From Helicobacter muridarum (lineage in GTDB: Bacteria; Campylobacterota; Campylobacteria; Campylobacterales; Helicobacteraceae), in the NCBI RefSeq assembly GCF_000765805.2, contig NZ_JRPD02000023.1, positions 1-34,854 of the forward strand: 34,854 bases of DNA. The letters are read 5' to 3'. Shown in pieces: positions 23,486-32,874 of this stretch. Below the pieces are notes generated by a model, which had not been told where the DNA came from, made no database searches, and saw nothing but the letters and a program-made list of their open reading frames with translations. Every line of letters starts with the position of its first letter. The first letter of the stretch is position 1. Made by a program: the position numbers and the translations under genes.

Positions 23486-24472
23486 ATGAATTTGGAATCT
23501 AATTCTCTCACAGATAAATTAGCATATAATCCAAAAATCATAGCATTGGTTGGCTCAACTTGTAGCGGTAAGACACAGTTAGCACTACATATAGCTCGAA
23601 AAATACAAGCTCATATATTTTCACTTGATTCATTAAGCATATATAAAAATATTAATATTGCCTCTGCTAAGCCTTCAAAAAAAGAGCGTGAAGGTATAAG
23701 GCATTTTGCACTTGATGTTTTAAGCCCTGATTCTAAAGTTAATGCTGGAATCTTTATTGATATATTGCATAGTGCAGTTGAGATTTGTAGGCGCGATAAT
23801 AAACCTTTGTTGATTGTTGGAGGGTCTAGCTTCTATCTTAAATCAATCATTAATGGGCTAAGTCCTAAGCCAAATTTAGATAATAGCCAAAATGCTTTAT
23901 TTGTTGAGCTAAAGGCTAAGCCGATTAAACAGCAATATGAATTTTTATGTAACATAGATTCTAGATATGCTAGCAATATTAAGCCTACAGATTCATATAG
24001 AATCTTGCGCGGTTTAGAAATATTTGCTCTAAGTAATCAGCCTCCTAGTCTCTTTTTTAAATTAAATCCTCCTAAGCCTTTTCCTCTGCCAATTATATGC
24101 TATAATCTCTTGCTTGATAAGGATATTTTGCATAAGACAATAGAGCTTAGAACAAGCAATATGCTAAAGAATGGAATCATTTGCGAAGCACAAACTCTAT
24201 TACGTTTATATGGAGATAATATTCAGCCATTCAAATCCATAGGATTAAAAGAATGCTTACAATTTCTACAAGGTAAAATCAATATAAATGAGCTAGAATC
24301 TCTAATTAATATCCATACAAAACAACTAGCAAAAAGACAAAGAGTCTTTAATAAAACGCAGTTTCATCATATGATACAAGGAGATTCTAAAATAATTTTA
24401 GAATCTATACTTGATGATTTTTTTCAAAATAGTAATGAAATATCTAAGGTTTTTAGTAAATCCAAATCTTAA
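23486..24472 (+). CDS. miaA: tRNA dimethylallyltransferase
   Basis: 328 residues, normal size. MiaA adds a dimethylallyl group to A37 of tRNAs that read UNN codons. P-loop GSTCSGKTQLAL (residues 22-33), then SLDSLSIYKNINIASAKPSK with the DSxxxYK signature, the HFALDVLSPD segment, and LIVGGSSFYLKSIINGLSP. The C-terminal part contains FKSIGLKECLQFL and KQLAKRQRVF, both family hallmarks. The start is the only one before the P-loop; no strong ribosome binding site is visible, so translation may be coupled to the small gene 15 nt upstream. Confidence 0.95.
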   Translation: MNLESNSLTDKLAYNPKIIALVGSTCSGKTQLALHIARKIQAHIFSLDSLSIYKNINIASAKPSKKEREGIRHFALDVLSPDSKVNAGIFIDILHSAVEICRRDNKPLLIVGGSSFYLKSIINGLSPKPNLDNSQNALFVELKAKPIKQQYEFLCNIDSRYASNIKPTDSYRILRGLEIFALSNQPPSLFFKLNPPKPFPLPIICYNLLLDKDILHKTIELRTSNMLKNGIICEAQTLLRLYGDNIQPFKSIGLKECLQFLQGKININELESLINIHTKQLAKRQRVFNKTQFHHMIQGDSKIILESILDDFFQNSNEISKVFSKSKS

Positions 24473-24586
24473 TTTACTTATTATTTAATTCTAAATATAG
24501 TTTGAGTCTTATTGTTGATTCTTGTGCCTTAATTAGGAATGATTTTTGCTTCGAAAAATCATATATATCGCATTAAGGAATGGGCT

Positions 24587-26362
24587 ATGGTAACAGAAGT
24601 AAATCCAGAATTAAATCTCATAGGCACTAATTCTAATCAGCAAAGCCCTAAATCCCAGCAATCAGGAGAAGATTCTGAATTTGCGCAAGCCCTAAGCAAA
24701 GCAGATAGCAAGTCAAGTGAAAATTTAGCCACACAGGATAGCCAATCCAATCTACAGCAAGCAAGCAAAAAAGGCTTAGAATCTAGTAGCTCTAATGCGC
24801 CATCTAGTGATAGTAAAGATATATCATTGGAGGGCGATTCTGCTGCATTGTCTATAAAATCTAAGAATTTAAATCAAGATAAAGAGCCAGAAAGCTCTCC
24901 ATTAGCAAAGATTTTATCTGATGATAAAGATGACTTAGATGTATTGCAAGATTCCAAAGAATCAGACAAAGAACAATCAAAGCAAAAAGCAATTGTAGCA
25001 AGTAGCCAAGGTGCAAGCCTCAATAATAAGACTAACCAAGCTCTAGATTCTAGCCTCGTAGTAGATGATAAGGATCAAAATATCAAATCTAATCTACAAA
25101 AAGATAAAACATTAAATGATGTTAAAAATGAAGCAAATGCTAGGAATTTAAATTTGCAAAAAATGGAAATTACACAAAATGGCACGCAATCAAAGATTGA
25201 TATTGATAAGTTGTTTGACAAGGAAATATTAGATGTCAATAAAGAAAAATTAAGCGATTCTTTGCAAAATAAGGGCGCGCTTCTTGCTAAAAATATTCAG
25301 TCTTTACAAGTGCCAACTACCATTGCAACAGAGCTAGGAGATCCTATAGATCCTCAAATGGACAGAGCTAGGCTATTGGCTGACTTGCTTAATAAATATG
25401 ATACTCAAGAGAATGCTAAGAGAAAGGCACTTAATGCTAGCGAAAAACTTGAGTGGAAGTTAGATAATGGTGATAAGGCAATAATTATTGAGAGAAGTTC
25501 CAATCAACCAATTAATATTGTGAGATCTAAATTGCGTAATGAAGAACGACAAAATGAATTCTTAGAAAGACTATATGAAATAACAGGTAATGATGATTTG
25601 GGTGATTTGGTAACTACCAATAAGGAGCGCGCTCAAGCACTTATGCGTTCATCTATGGAATTCTCAAGTAAGGCAGATTCTAAGATACAGGCAAATGTAG
25701 CCAACTTAGTCCAACAAACGCAACCTATTGATATGAATAAAGATGTTGCTTCTCCATTTGAGTTTGATACTACTAAGGCATTTGATGAGGCTATTACTAA
25801 GAGTTTAAATGCAGATTCAACCATTGCAAAAAATAAGGTTGATTCTAATCAGAATAAGGAATCTACTAGTATAGATGATAGCTCAAATACAGATTCTAAG
25901 ATTGAAGCTAGCAGCGCGCAGACAAAGCAAGATGTAACCATGAAGAGCGCGCAAGCAAAAGAGGCAATAAGGAATTTTGCTTCACAATTTAGAGAAGAAG
26001 TGCTAAATTATAAGCCGCCTATTACAAAAATCAATTTTGAGCTAAATCCAGCTAACCTAGGGCAAGTGTCTCTAAGTATTGCTAAGAAAGGCAAGGATTT
26101 GCAGGTCTCTGTAATATCAAATGCCAACGTTATGTCAATGTTTGTTCAAAATGCACAAGATTTACGACAAAGTTTAATGCAGATTGGATTTAATAATCTT
26201 GACTTAAACTTTAGCTCGCATAATGATAAGCAACAACAGCAACAAGGCAATGATCAGCAGGAGCAAAATTTTAAGCTATCGAGTATTGATGAAGCCCAAG
26301 ATATGCTAGCATCAGGCAGTGTGCCAGAATCATTAGAGATACTTCTACCAGAATATGCTTAA
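24587..26362 (+). CDS. fliK: Flagellar hook-length control protein
   Basis: 591 residues from the ATG at 24587, which has AAGGA 7 nt upstream; the longer frame from 24539 adds 16 residues without conservation. The first 450 residues are a Ser/Asp/Lys/Gln-rich disordered ruler region. The C-terminal domain carries the FliK signature ITKINFELNPANLGQVSLSI, followed by KGKDLQVSVISNA and DLRQSLMQIGFNNLDLNF, then a Gln-rich tail. FliK is secreted by the flagellar export machine, measures hook length and switches substrate to filament proteins. It stands alone between miaA and an outer-membrane protein gene. Confidence 0.9.
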   Translation: MVTEVNPELNLIGTNSNQQSPKSQQSGEDSEFAQALSKADSKSSENLATQDSQSNLQQASKKGLESSSSNAPSSDSKDISLEGDSAALSIKSKNLNQDKEPESSPLAKILSDDKDDLDVLQDSKESDKEQSKQKAIVASSQGASLNNKTNQALDSSLVVDDKDQNIKSNLQKDKTLNDVKNEANARNLNLQKMEITQNGTQSKIDIDKLFDKEILDVNKEKLSDSLQNKGALLAKNIQSLQVPTTIATELGDPIDPQMDRARLLADLLNKYDTQENAKRKALNASEKLEWKLDNGDKAIIIERSSNQPINIVRSKLRNEERQNEFLERLYEITGNDDLGDLVTTNKERAQALMRSSMEFSSKADSKIQANVANLVQQTQPIDMNKDVASPFEFDTTKAFDEAITKSLNADSTIAKNKVDSNQNKESTSIDDSSNTDSKIEASSAQTKQDVTMKSAQAKEAIRNFASQFREEVLNYKPPITKINFELNPANLGQVSLSIAKKGKDLQVSVISNANVMSMFVQNAQDLRQSLMQIGFNNLDLNFSSHNDKQQQQQGNDQQEQNFKLSSIDEAQDMLASGSVPESLEILLPEYA

Positions 26363-26444
26363 ACTAAGCTACATTCGCTTATCATAATTTAGTTATAAAT
26401 TATATTTTAGTTTACTAAAATTGATAGATTGATTAATGATATGT

Positions 26445-26450
26445 TACAAT
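26445..26450 (+). promoter_or_regulatory. Putative -10 box of OMP gene
   Basis: TACAAT with upstream TGT, 51 nt before the ATG at 26502. It fits the Helicobacter sigma-80 pattern, where a -10 box without a clear -35 is common. Confidence 0.4.
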
Positions 26451-26501
26451 GCATAAATTAGTTTATATTATATAAATGAAATCTTAATTTAAAGGATATT
26501 T

Positions 26502-27089
26502 ATGAAACAATTATTGGTTGGTGCGGTGCTTGCTTGTTCATTGCTTGGAAGTGTGCAAGCAGCAGAGGATAATGGATTTTTTATAGGAATTAGTGCTGGT
26601 GGTGGAGCATCGTTTAATATACCTGGAGGTTCAGAGGCTAGTGGCAGTTCAGCTGTTGGCTATGGGGCTAGGCTTGGTTATCAGGCATTTTTTTCTGAAT
26701 ATAATGGAGTTAGATTCTATCTATCCGGATTTGCTTCACATGCTTTTTATCCATCTGCTATTGGTATAAGAGGTTTTGGTAATGACCTTTATGTACTTGG
26801 CGATATTAACTCTGATTATTTATTTAATTGGGTGTCAGGAGATGAGTTTAGTGCTGGGTTATTTGTTGGATTCTTCTCTGGTGCGTTAATTTCTCGTAAC
26901 CTAGGCGGTTCTACGGGTGGTAATTCTATAGGTATTACAGCTGGGCTCAATCTAGGTCTTCGAACAATTATAGCTGATCATCATCAAATAGAATTTGGTT
27001 TTAAGAGTGGATTTAACTTCTTTATTGGACAGAATTCATCTACTGGAGCGGTTGCAGCAGTATTAACTACTTATTCATATAAATTTTAG
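26502..27089 (+). CDS. Outer-membrane beta-barrel protein
   Basis: 195 residues. A signal peptide is clear: MKQLLVGAVLACSLLGSVQA, cleavage likely after VQA. The mature part is Gly/Ser-rich with alternating amphipathic strands (FFIGISAGGGASFNIPGGS, GYGARLGYQAFF, SAGLFVGFFSGALISR, GLNLGLRTII) and ends in an aromatic residue (TYSYKF), the signal for barrel assembly. Size suggests an eight-stranded barrel. This looks like the small Helicobacter OMP families of adhesin/porin type; I cannot name the subgroup. AAAGGA precedes the ATG by 6 nt. Confidence 0.85.
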   Translation: MKQLLVGAVLACSLLGSVQAAEDNGFFIGISAGGGASFNIPGGSEASGSSAVGYGARLGYQAFFSEYNGVRFYLSGFASHAFYPSAIGIRGFGNDLYVLGDINSDYLFNWVSGDEFSAGLFVGFFSGALISRNLGGSTGGNSIGITAGLNLGLRTIIADHHQIEFGFKSGFNFFIGQNSSTGAVAAVLTTYSYKF

Positions 27090-27169
27090 TAATATAAGAG
27101 TTTATTGCATTATTTTTAGTTTTTTGTATTTTTATTTTGAATTTATTGTAATTTACGCATTACTTAATA

Positions 27170-27188
27170 TAGGCAGGTTTTTTGCCTA
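27170..27188. repeat. Short hairpin after OMP gene
   Basis: TAGGCA (27170-27175) and TGCCTA (27183-27188), loop 7 nt. It lies 80 nt after the OMP stop in a gene-free stretch and may act as a weak terminator. Confidence 0.4.
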
Positions 27189-27392
27189 GTTATGTATGGC
27201 AAAAATTTTAATTTTTATTTCTTGGTTTATTTTGTATTTCAGTCCACTTTCATTATTTTTCATTTTGATTTTATATTCAATTTTTTATTAAATAGAGTTA
27301 CAAATAACATAAAAATACATCTTTGATAATCTTGTAGTAAGATTACATTGGTAAAATATTTAAATAATCAAAATCACTTTAAGAGCATGTTT

Positions 27393-28196
27393 ATGAAACT
27401 AAATCCTTTATATATATTGCCAAACCTATTTACAGCAGCGAGCATATTCATGGGTATACTTGCGATACTTATAGCCTATAAGGCTCAAATGCCAGACAAT
27501 GATAAGGATTTTATACTTGCTTGTTGGTGTATTTTGTTCTCTATGATTTTAGATGCATTAGATGGTAGAGTTGCTAGACTTACTAATACTGCTAGTAAGT
27601 TTGGTGTTGAATTTGATTCGCTAGCTGATGTTGTAGCATTTGGTGTTTCTCCTGCTGTGCTTTTATATTTTTATGTCGGGTATGAGTATGGTAGATATGG
27701 AATTGCTATTAGTGGTCTTTTTGTAGTGCTTGGTGCCGTTAGGCTTGCTAGATTTAATATAACTACAAATGCTGATGCCAACTCTTTCATTGGTCTCCCT
27801 ATACCATCTGCTGCAGCTATTATATGCCTTTGGATTTTGGTAACTGAATATAATGAGTTTAATATTTTCGGGCTATTTGACTTTTTGCGCTCTAATTCTT
27901 ATTTATTCCTTGTGTTAGCATTTATTGTATCATTGCTAATGGTAAGCAATGTGCGTTATCCAAGCTTTAAGAAATTTACTTGGGATTTGAAATATTTTGT
28001 TTGGATTGTAATTTTACTAGCCTTAGTAGTAGCACAAACTTCTCTAACTCTCTGTGCAGTATTTACACTATACGTCCTGTATGGAATCTTGCGTTGGATA
28101 TTTATCGTAATATTTAAAATAATATTTAAGAAAAAGCATAATTCTCAATCAACAATTACAGAATCTAGCTCTGATAAATCAACCAAACAAGACTAA
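27393..28196 (+). CDS. pssA: CDP-diacylglycerol-serine O-phosphatidyltransferase
   Basis: 267 residues from the chosen ATG (AAGAG lies 7 nt upstream; a second ATG at 27387 is too close to it). An integral membrane enzyme that makes phosphatidylserine, the precursor of phosphatidylethanolamine. The CDP-alcohol phosphotransferase motif D-G-x2-A-R-x8-G-x3-D-x3-D is complete in DGRVARLTNTASKF followed by GVEFDSLADVV. About seven hydrophobic helices are visible, starting with LPNLFTAASIFMGILAILIA. The charged C-terminal tail is in the cytoplasm. The next gene follows after 43 nt. Confidence 0.93.
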   Translation: MKLNPLYILPNLFTAASIFMGILAILIAYKAQMPDNDKDFILACWCILFSMILDALDGRVARLTNTASKFGVEFDSLADVVAFGVSPAVLLYFYVGYEYGRYGIAISGLFVVLGAVRLARFNITTNADANSFIGLPIPSAAAIICLWILVTEYNEFNIFGLFDFLRSNSYLFLVLAFIVSLLMVSNVRYPSFKKFTWDLKYFVWIVILLALVVAQTSLTLCAVFTLYVLYGILRWIFIVIFKIIFKKKHNSQSTITESSSDKSTKQD

Positions 28197-28239
28197 TCTA
28201 ACATTATAAAACGCGTATGATAGGCTTAGAAGGACATAT

Positions 28240-29727
28240 ATGAGCAATAGCCCTAGTAGCCTAGACTTAGCGCGCGATAGTATATTTAAGCTATTTTTAA
28301 ATTATTTCATTCCTATGCTGTTAGCTATGCTTGCTATGGCTAGCTATTCTACAGTAGATGGAATCTTTGTAAACAAAAAGCTAGGCGATGATGCTATGAA
28401 GTCTATAGTAGCGGTTTGGCCTATATTTCCAATATTTATGGCTGGCTCATTGATGTTCGGACTTGGTGCATCAAGCCTTATTAGTTATTATCTTGCTAAG
28501 GGTAAGAAAAAGATAGCTCGCATTATTTTTAGCTCTGTTTTCTTTTTTGTTTTCCCTTTATCTCTATCTCTTGGCTTATTGACTTATATATATCCAGATA
28601 GAATCATTACTTGGTTTATAAGCGACCTATCAAGCTATGTAAAACAAATGAGTATAGATTATTTGCGTGGCATTGGAATTGGGCTTTTTGGCATAGTCTT
28701 GCACCCAATACTAGATATTTGTATTATCAATGATAAGCGACCTAGATTTGCTATGTTTGCTATGTTTTTAGGTGCGATTAGCAATGTTATATTGAATTAT
28801 TTGTTCTTATTTGTATGGGAATTTGGGATTATAGGAAGTGCGTATGCCACTGTGCTAGGGCATATTATTGGCTCTCTTGTGTTATTTGGACATTATATTC
28901 CAAGATATAGACTAATTGCAAAATTAAACAATCTAGCCCTACGCGTTAACATATCCAATTCTAATAGCATTTTTGTTTCATTGTGTCTCGTTGCTCTTCG
29001 TATATGTTTGCTTATCTTGCGAAAAAAGGGGGATTTATATCTTGTACCAGCTTTTAGCGCGCGCTATATTATTCAATGTGCCAAATTTGGTTCTCCTTAT
29101 GCAGCAAGCGAAATTAGTGCGGGTTTTATGATGTGGTTTTATAATGTTACATTGAAGGGCATAGGGGGCGAGGACGCCCTAGCTGTGTATAGTGCCATAT
29201 TGTATGCGGGGTTTGGATTTTTTACTGTGTTATTATCACTAGCAGAATCTATTCAGCCTATTGCTAGCTTTAATTATGGTTTGCGAAATTTTGCAAGATT
29301 AAAAAGCTTGCTAAGATTCTATATCATTGCCGAGATTATCATTTCAGTTGGAATCTACATTATGTTTTTGATATTTAAGGAACAAATTGCTATGGCATTT
29401 TTGCAAGATTCATTATTGAAAAGTCAGAGCATGGAAGCTATGAGTGTGTATTTCTTGGGTTTTATATTGCTTGGCACAAATCTAGTCATTGCTTTATATT
29501 TGCAGTCTTTGCAAAGAGCTTTTAGCTCATTCCTTGTAACTATATCCTATACAGTTGTATTTATCGCCGCTCTACTACCAATAATGGCGCATTATTATGG
29601 GTTACAAGGAGCATATATTGCCTATCCAATATCACAAATCTTAGCCCTTCTTGCTAGTATTGCAATTATTGCTAGAGAGATTTCATTAGGGCTATTTATC
29701 AAGTGTTATCCAATGCGGAGGACATGA
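28240..29727 (+). CDS. MATE family efflux transporter
   Basis: 495 residues with about 12 transmembrane helices in two related halves. Typical start ARDSIFKLFLNYFIPMLLAM, then ASYSTVDGIFVNKKLGDDAM and WPIFPIFMAGSLMFGLGASS. The second half starts near ASEISAGFMMWFYNV. It belongs to the multidrug and toxin extrusion family (Na+ or H+ antiporters), closest in pattern to the MepA/DinF-like branch. AAGGA lies 6 nt before the ATG. It overlaps tilS by 4 nt (ATGA), so the two are translationally coupled. Substrate cannot be told. Confidence 0.92.
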   Translation: MSNSPSSLDLARDSIFKLFLNYFIPMLLAMLAMASYSTVDGIFVNKKLGDDAMKSIVAVWPIFPIFMAGSLMFGLGASSLISYYLAKGKKKIARIIFSSVFFFVFPLSLSLGLLTYIYPDRIITWFISDLSSYVKQMSIDYLRGIGIGLFGIVLHPILDICIINDKRPRFAMFAMFLGAISNVILNYLFLFVWEFGIIGSAYATVLGHIIGSLVLFGHYIPRYRLIAKLNNLALRVNISNSNSIFVSLCLVALRICLLILRKKGDLYLVPAFSARYIIQCAKFGSPYAASEISAGFMMWFYNVTLKGIGGEDALAVYSAILYAGFGFFTVLLSLAESIQPIASFNYGLRNFARLKSLLRFYIIAEIIISVGIYIMFLIFKEQIAMAFLQDSLLKSQSMEAMSVYFLGFILLGTNLVIALYLQSLQRAFSSFLVTISYTVVFIAALLPIMAHYYGLQGAYIAYPISQILALLASIAIIAREISLGLFIKCYPMRRT

Positions 29728-31115
29728 TGCAAATCTCACTATCCAAAGATAGCATAGAAGTTTTAAGGAAAAATAAGAATCTTTTGGCATTTTCTGGCGG
29801 CGTTGATTCTTCTGCATTGTTTTTTATCCTTTTGTCATATGAAATAGACTTTGATTTGGTTATAGTGGATTATGGTTTGCGTAAGCAAAGTGATGAAGAG
29901 ATTCAATATGCTAAAAGCCTATCAATGACATATAATAAAAACTGCTATGTAATGCGCCTTTGTTATGATGAACATTCAGATTTAAGCTGTTCTAGCGACT
30001 TTTATATATCGCGGTATTTAGAATCTTTAGAATCAAATGAGGTTTTAGATTCTATAAGCTCTTTGGATTTTGCAAGCTTAAATCATAAACAACAAAGGGC
30101 TTTATGCGATGAGAATTTAGGCTCAAGTCAAATATATTTAAATCCCATAATACAACAATATAATCTATCTATAAAGCCAATTCATTCTAATTTTGAGCAT
30201 TGTGCTAGGAAGGTGCGTTACGAATTTTTCTCTTTTCTTATACGCAAGAACTCCTATCAGAATCTAGTCTTAGCCCATCATTTAGACGATAAAATCGAAT
30301 GGTTTTTTATGCAGTTTGCAAAGGGAGCTGGGCTAAATTCCTTGCTTGGTTTTATAGAGATAGATATTCGCTACACAGGACATAAATCATACAATATCTT
30401 GCGCCCACTAATTAACATTCGCAAGCAACATATACTAGCATATAATAAGTCTAATGGTATAAATTACTTCGTTGATTCTAGTAATGCAAGCCCTAAACAT
30501 AGGCGCAATACCTTTAGAGCGAGCCTACAAAAGCTTTTTAACAAAGATGATACAATGGGCATATTGCGCTCATTTGCATATCTGCATGATGAGAGTTCGC
30601 GCTTATATAGATATAGGATTATTTGTGTAGAAAGGGATTTATTATATTTCAAGCGAATTGTTAGATGTGATATTGAATTTCATGACTTTAATAGTGTTTT
30701 GGCAGAAGAAATCCATCATATAGACATTATGACAAAAAGACTAGGCTATATTATGAGCTCGAAGCAAAAAATAGGGCTAAAAGATATGCTATGTTTTAGA
30801 TTTGTGGATTCCAAGATTGTAGGCAATATAACAAGTAAGGATTGCATGGTTGGCAATAGAATAATAGTTGGGGTAAACAAAGACTTGATATTTGTAGGGA
30901 TTTGCGCCGATTGGAGTTTGCGCCATGCTAGCATAAATAGCGATATTAAGGATTCTAAGATATGCAAAATTTGGCAGATAGCTAAAGACCTAGAATCGCC
31001 TAAATTCCAAATACCAAAACAATATATAGAGATGTATCGCAAGCTGGCTATACCAAAGAGGATAAGACGGATTATGTATAGAAATCTAGTTAGCTGTTTT
31101 GTTCATTCTTCATAA
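29724..31115 (+). CDS. tilS: tRNA(Ile)-lysidine synthase
   Basis: 463 residues from the ATG overlapping the MATE stop (GGAGGAC lies just upstream). TilS attaches lysine to C34 of tRNA-Ile with CAU anticodon so that AUA is read as Ile; essential in nearly all bacteria. The ATP-pyrophosphatase loop is LLAFSGGVDSSALFF near residue 20; later family blocks are CARKVRYEFFSFLI, LVLAHHLDDKIEWFFMQFAK and GAGLNSLLGF. RPLINIRKQHILAY and NTFRASLQKLF also fit. A Ser-rich insert (about residues 82-150) lengthens the N-domain. The protein has no obvious lesion. Confidence 0.92.
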   Translation: MMQISLSKDSIEVLRKNKNLLAFSGGVDSSALFFILLSYEIDFDLVIVDYGLRKQSDEEIQYAKSLSMTYNKNCYVMRLCYDEHSDLSCSSDFYISRYLESLESNEVLDSISSLDFASLNHKQQRALCDENLGSSQIYLNPIIQQYNLSIKPIHSNFEHCARKVRYEFFSFLIRKNSYQNLVLAHHLDDKIEWFFMQFAKGAGLNSLLGFIEIDIRYTGHKSYNILRPLINIRKQHILAYNKSNGINYFVDSSNASPKHRRNTFRASLQKLFNKDDTMGILRSFAYLHDESSRLYRYRIICVERDLLYFKRIVRCDIEFHDFNSVLAEEIHHIDIMTKRLGYIMSSKQKIGLKDMLCFRFVDSKIVGNITSKDCMVGNRIIVGVNKDLIFVGICADWSLRHASINSDIKDSKICKIWQIAKDLESPKFQIPKQYIEMYRKLAIPKRIRRIMYRNLVSCFVHSS

Positions 31116-31274
31116 TGACAGATTATATATAAGCATTTGCTTTATGTAGAATAGATTATTCTAGCTTTTAGATGAAATTTGAATTTAAAGCAATAAAATT
31201 GGTTTAAATTCTAAGATTTATCGCAATATTTTAACATATATGATATATTATAGATTATTTGCAAAAGTATCTTA

Positions 31275-32138
31275 GTGCGCAAAGAACAAGAGATTATTTC
31301 TTTGATACTGCATTTTGCAAGTAAGATAGATTCTATTCGTGCTGTTACGCTTGAGGGCTCAAGAGTAAATCCAAACATTAAACAAGATATATTTTGTGAT
31401 TATGACATCTCTTTTTTCTTAGATAGACAATCTATATATGATTTCCAAAATAGCAATGATGAATGGCTTAAGGTTTTTGGCAATCTTGTAATGCTTCAAA
31501 AGCCTGAATCCATGGAGCTTTATCCACCGGACTTAAACGGTTGGTTTAGCTATTTAATGCTTTTTGATGATGGTGTGCGTATAGACCTAAAGCTTATCCC
31601 AGTTGAAGACATGCCATTTTATAAAGATAGCGAAAAACTTATGCGTGTATTGCTAGATAAGGATAATTTTTTTAGCCCATTAAATGATCCAAGTGATAGC
31701 GCGTTTTTTATCAAACCTCTTACCAAGCAAAGCTTTTTGGATTGTTGTAATGATTTTTATTGGCTATATGTTTGCGTTAGTAAAGATATTTTGCGATGTG
31801 AAGTATTGCTTGCAAATGCGCATTTAAATATGATGAGAGAAGGTATTTTTATTTTACTTTCTTGGCATATAGCACTAAAACAAAGAAACTTTGAGTTTTC
31901 ACTAGGTAAGGAATATAAATTTTTACCCCATTTTCTTAGCAAAGCTCAAACAAAAAAGCTCTATAGTTGTTTTAATCTAGGTAATAAAAAACAAGCTAAA
32001 AAGACGCTTAAGGTATTGGAAAAATTTTTTGCTCAAAATGCAAGAGGAATTATAGATTTGTATTTTAGAAATACATTTTGTTCTTTGCCATATCGTAAAG
32101 AAGCCTTGAGCTATGTAAAGATTTTAAAAAATATGTAG
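31275..32138 (+). CDS. Aminoglycoside 6-adenylyltransferase family protein
   Basis: 287 residues, GTG start. The family (ANT(6), AadE/AadK) transfers AMP to the 6-hydroxyl of streptomycin. The nucleotidyltransferase signature is EGSRVNPNIKQDIFCDYDIS (G-S...D-Y-D), followed by SMELYPPDLNGWFSYLMLF and DDGVRIDLKLIPVED, all family blocks. The helical C-terminal domain has FYWLYVCVSKDILRCEVLLA, then the HLNMMREGIFILLSWHIAL region. Catalytic acidic residues (DYD and the D of RIDLK) are intact. Base composition resembles the neighbours, so this may be a native chromosomal gene, not a recent resistance import. Whether it gives resistance is not known. Confidence 0.88.
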   Translation: MRKEQEIISLILHFASKIDSIRAVTLEGSRVNPNIKQDIFCDYDISFFLDRQSIYDFQNSNDEWLKVFGNLVMLQKPESMELYPPDLNGWFSYLMLFDDGVRIDLKLIPVEDMPFYKDSEKLMRVLLDKDNFFSPLNDPSDSAFFIKPLTKQSFLDCCNDFYWLYVCVSKDILRCEVLLANAHLNMMREGIFILLSWHIALKQRNFEFSLGKEYKFLPHFLSKAQTKKLYSCFNLGNKKQAKKTLKVLEKFFAQNARGIIDLYFRNTFCSLPYRKEALSYVKILKNM

Positions 32139-32276
32139 TTTTGCCATTTTATGTTATTTTATGCTAAAAGATAGAGTTTTTATATTCTAGCTTTGAATCA
32201 GATTCCATATCGAAATAAACATACAATAAATTATAACGTTTGATAAATTGCATAAATATCAATAGATAAGCAATTA

Positions 32277-32566
32277 TTATATACATAAAGAATCTGAAAT
32301 ATAGATTCCATCTTCAGTTTCATAAATAAGCTTCTTCTCTTTTAATGTTTTTAAGCAATGATACAAATGCCCACGAGAGACATTGCACATTTTTCCAATC
32401 CATGTTTTTGGAAAGCAAAAATACTTTTTTTATTGGTGTTGTAAGCTAATTGTTCTAATATAGAGAATTCTTTTAAGGTAAGCTTTAGTTCTTTGATAAG
32501 AGAATAATCAAGAACAATTGACTTCTTTTGTAATTGTGATAGTGAATTTTGTGTATAAGCCATCAT
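32277..32566 (-). pseudogene. Small winged-HTH regulator, frameshifted
   Basis: Starts MMAYTQNSLSQLQKKSIVLD with AAAGGA in front of the ATG. It runs through LKLTLKEFSILEQLAYNTN and FAF, then changes frame at ttccaaaaacatgg near 32407. In the next frame it reads PKTWIGKMCNVSRGHLYHCL then KTLKEKKLIYETEDGI to TAA at 32277-32279. Adding one C would restore a 97-residue winged-helix DNA-binding protein. In the current frame it continues to 32351. It may be a recent mutation or a sequencing error. The homopolymer at 32629-32640 lies just upstream. Confidence 0.6.
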
Positions 32567-32628
32567 AAATCCTTTAAATTGCGCTATTTGCAAGGATTTA
32601 TAGATATGCTAAAGTAAAAAATTAAAAT

Positions 32629-32640
32629 GGGGGGGGGGGG
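32629..32640. repeat. 12-nt intergenic G tract
   Basis: Twelve G, 63 bp upstream of the start of the minus-strand HTH gene. A CTATAAAT -10-like box of that gene lies about 26 nt downstream of the tract on the minus strand, so tract length could tune the promoter. On the plus strand ATGGGG opens no frame longer than about 15 codons with any tract length. Confidence 0.7.
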
Positions 32641-32683
32641 ATAATATTTACTCAAAATGAAAGGCATATTTAGACTTTGATGG

Positions 32684-32740
32684 CTAAACATCTTTAGGTA
32701 TTTGCCATCCGTCTGCGCTTGGCGTCCCTGCCTTAATCAT
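32684..32740 (-). pseudogene. Short orphan coding remnant
   Basis: Reads MIKAGTPSADGWQIPKDV and TAG; the frame is open a few codons upstream (VKCA). The stretch is GC-richer than its surroundings and looks like the true C-terminus of a lost protein. No family recognised. Confidence 0.3.
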
Positions 32741-32806
32741 CGCACATTTCACGCGTCAAAATTTTATAAAATACCCCAGATTTATTTTGTCAATAGTGTA
32801 TAATTA

Positions 32807-32874
32807 ACACGTTTTGTGCCAAAAATAGCAAACGTGTCAAAAACCATATCCATAAACCAAATAAATAACGTGTT
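32807..32874. promoter_or_regulatory. Three AACGTGT-type boxes upstream of hsdM
   Basis: ACACGTTT (32807-32814) and AAACGTGT (32830-32837) are exact inverted copies; AACGTGTT (32867-32874) is a third. The first overlaps the region just after a TATAAT (32798-32803). They look like binding sites of a dimeric regulator controlling the old hsd operon. Confidence 0.5.

Noticed and set aside
24539-24586. Longer fliK start
   Set aside because: The extra 16 residues are not ruler-like and the ATG at 24587 has the better spaced ribosome binding site.
32627-32680. Plus-strand gene starting ATGGGG at the G tract
   Set aside because: All three possible tract phases hit a stop within about 15 codons.
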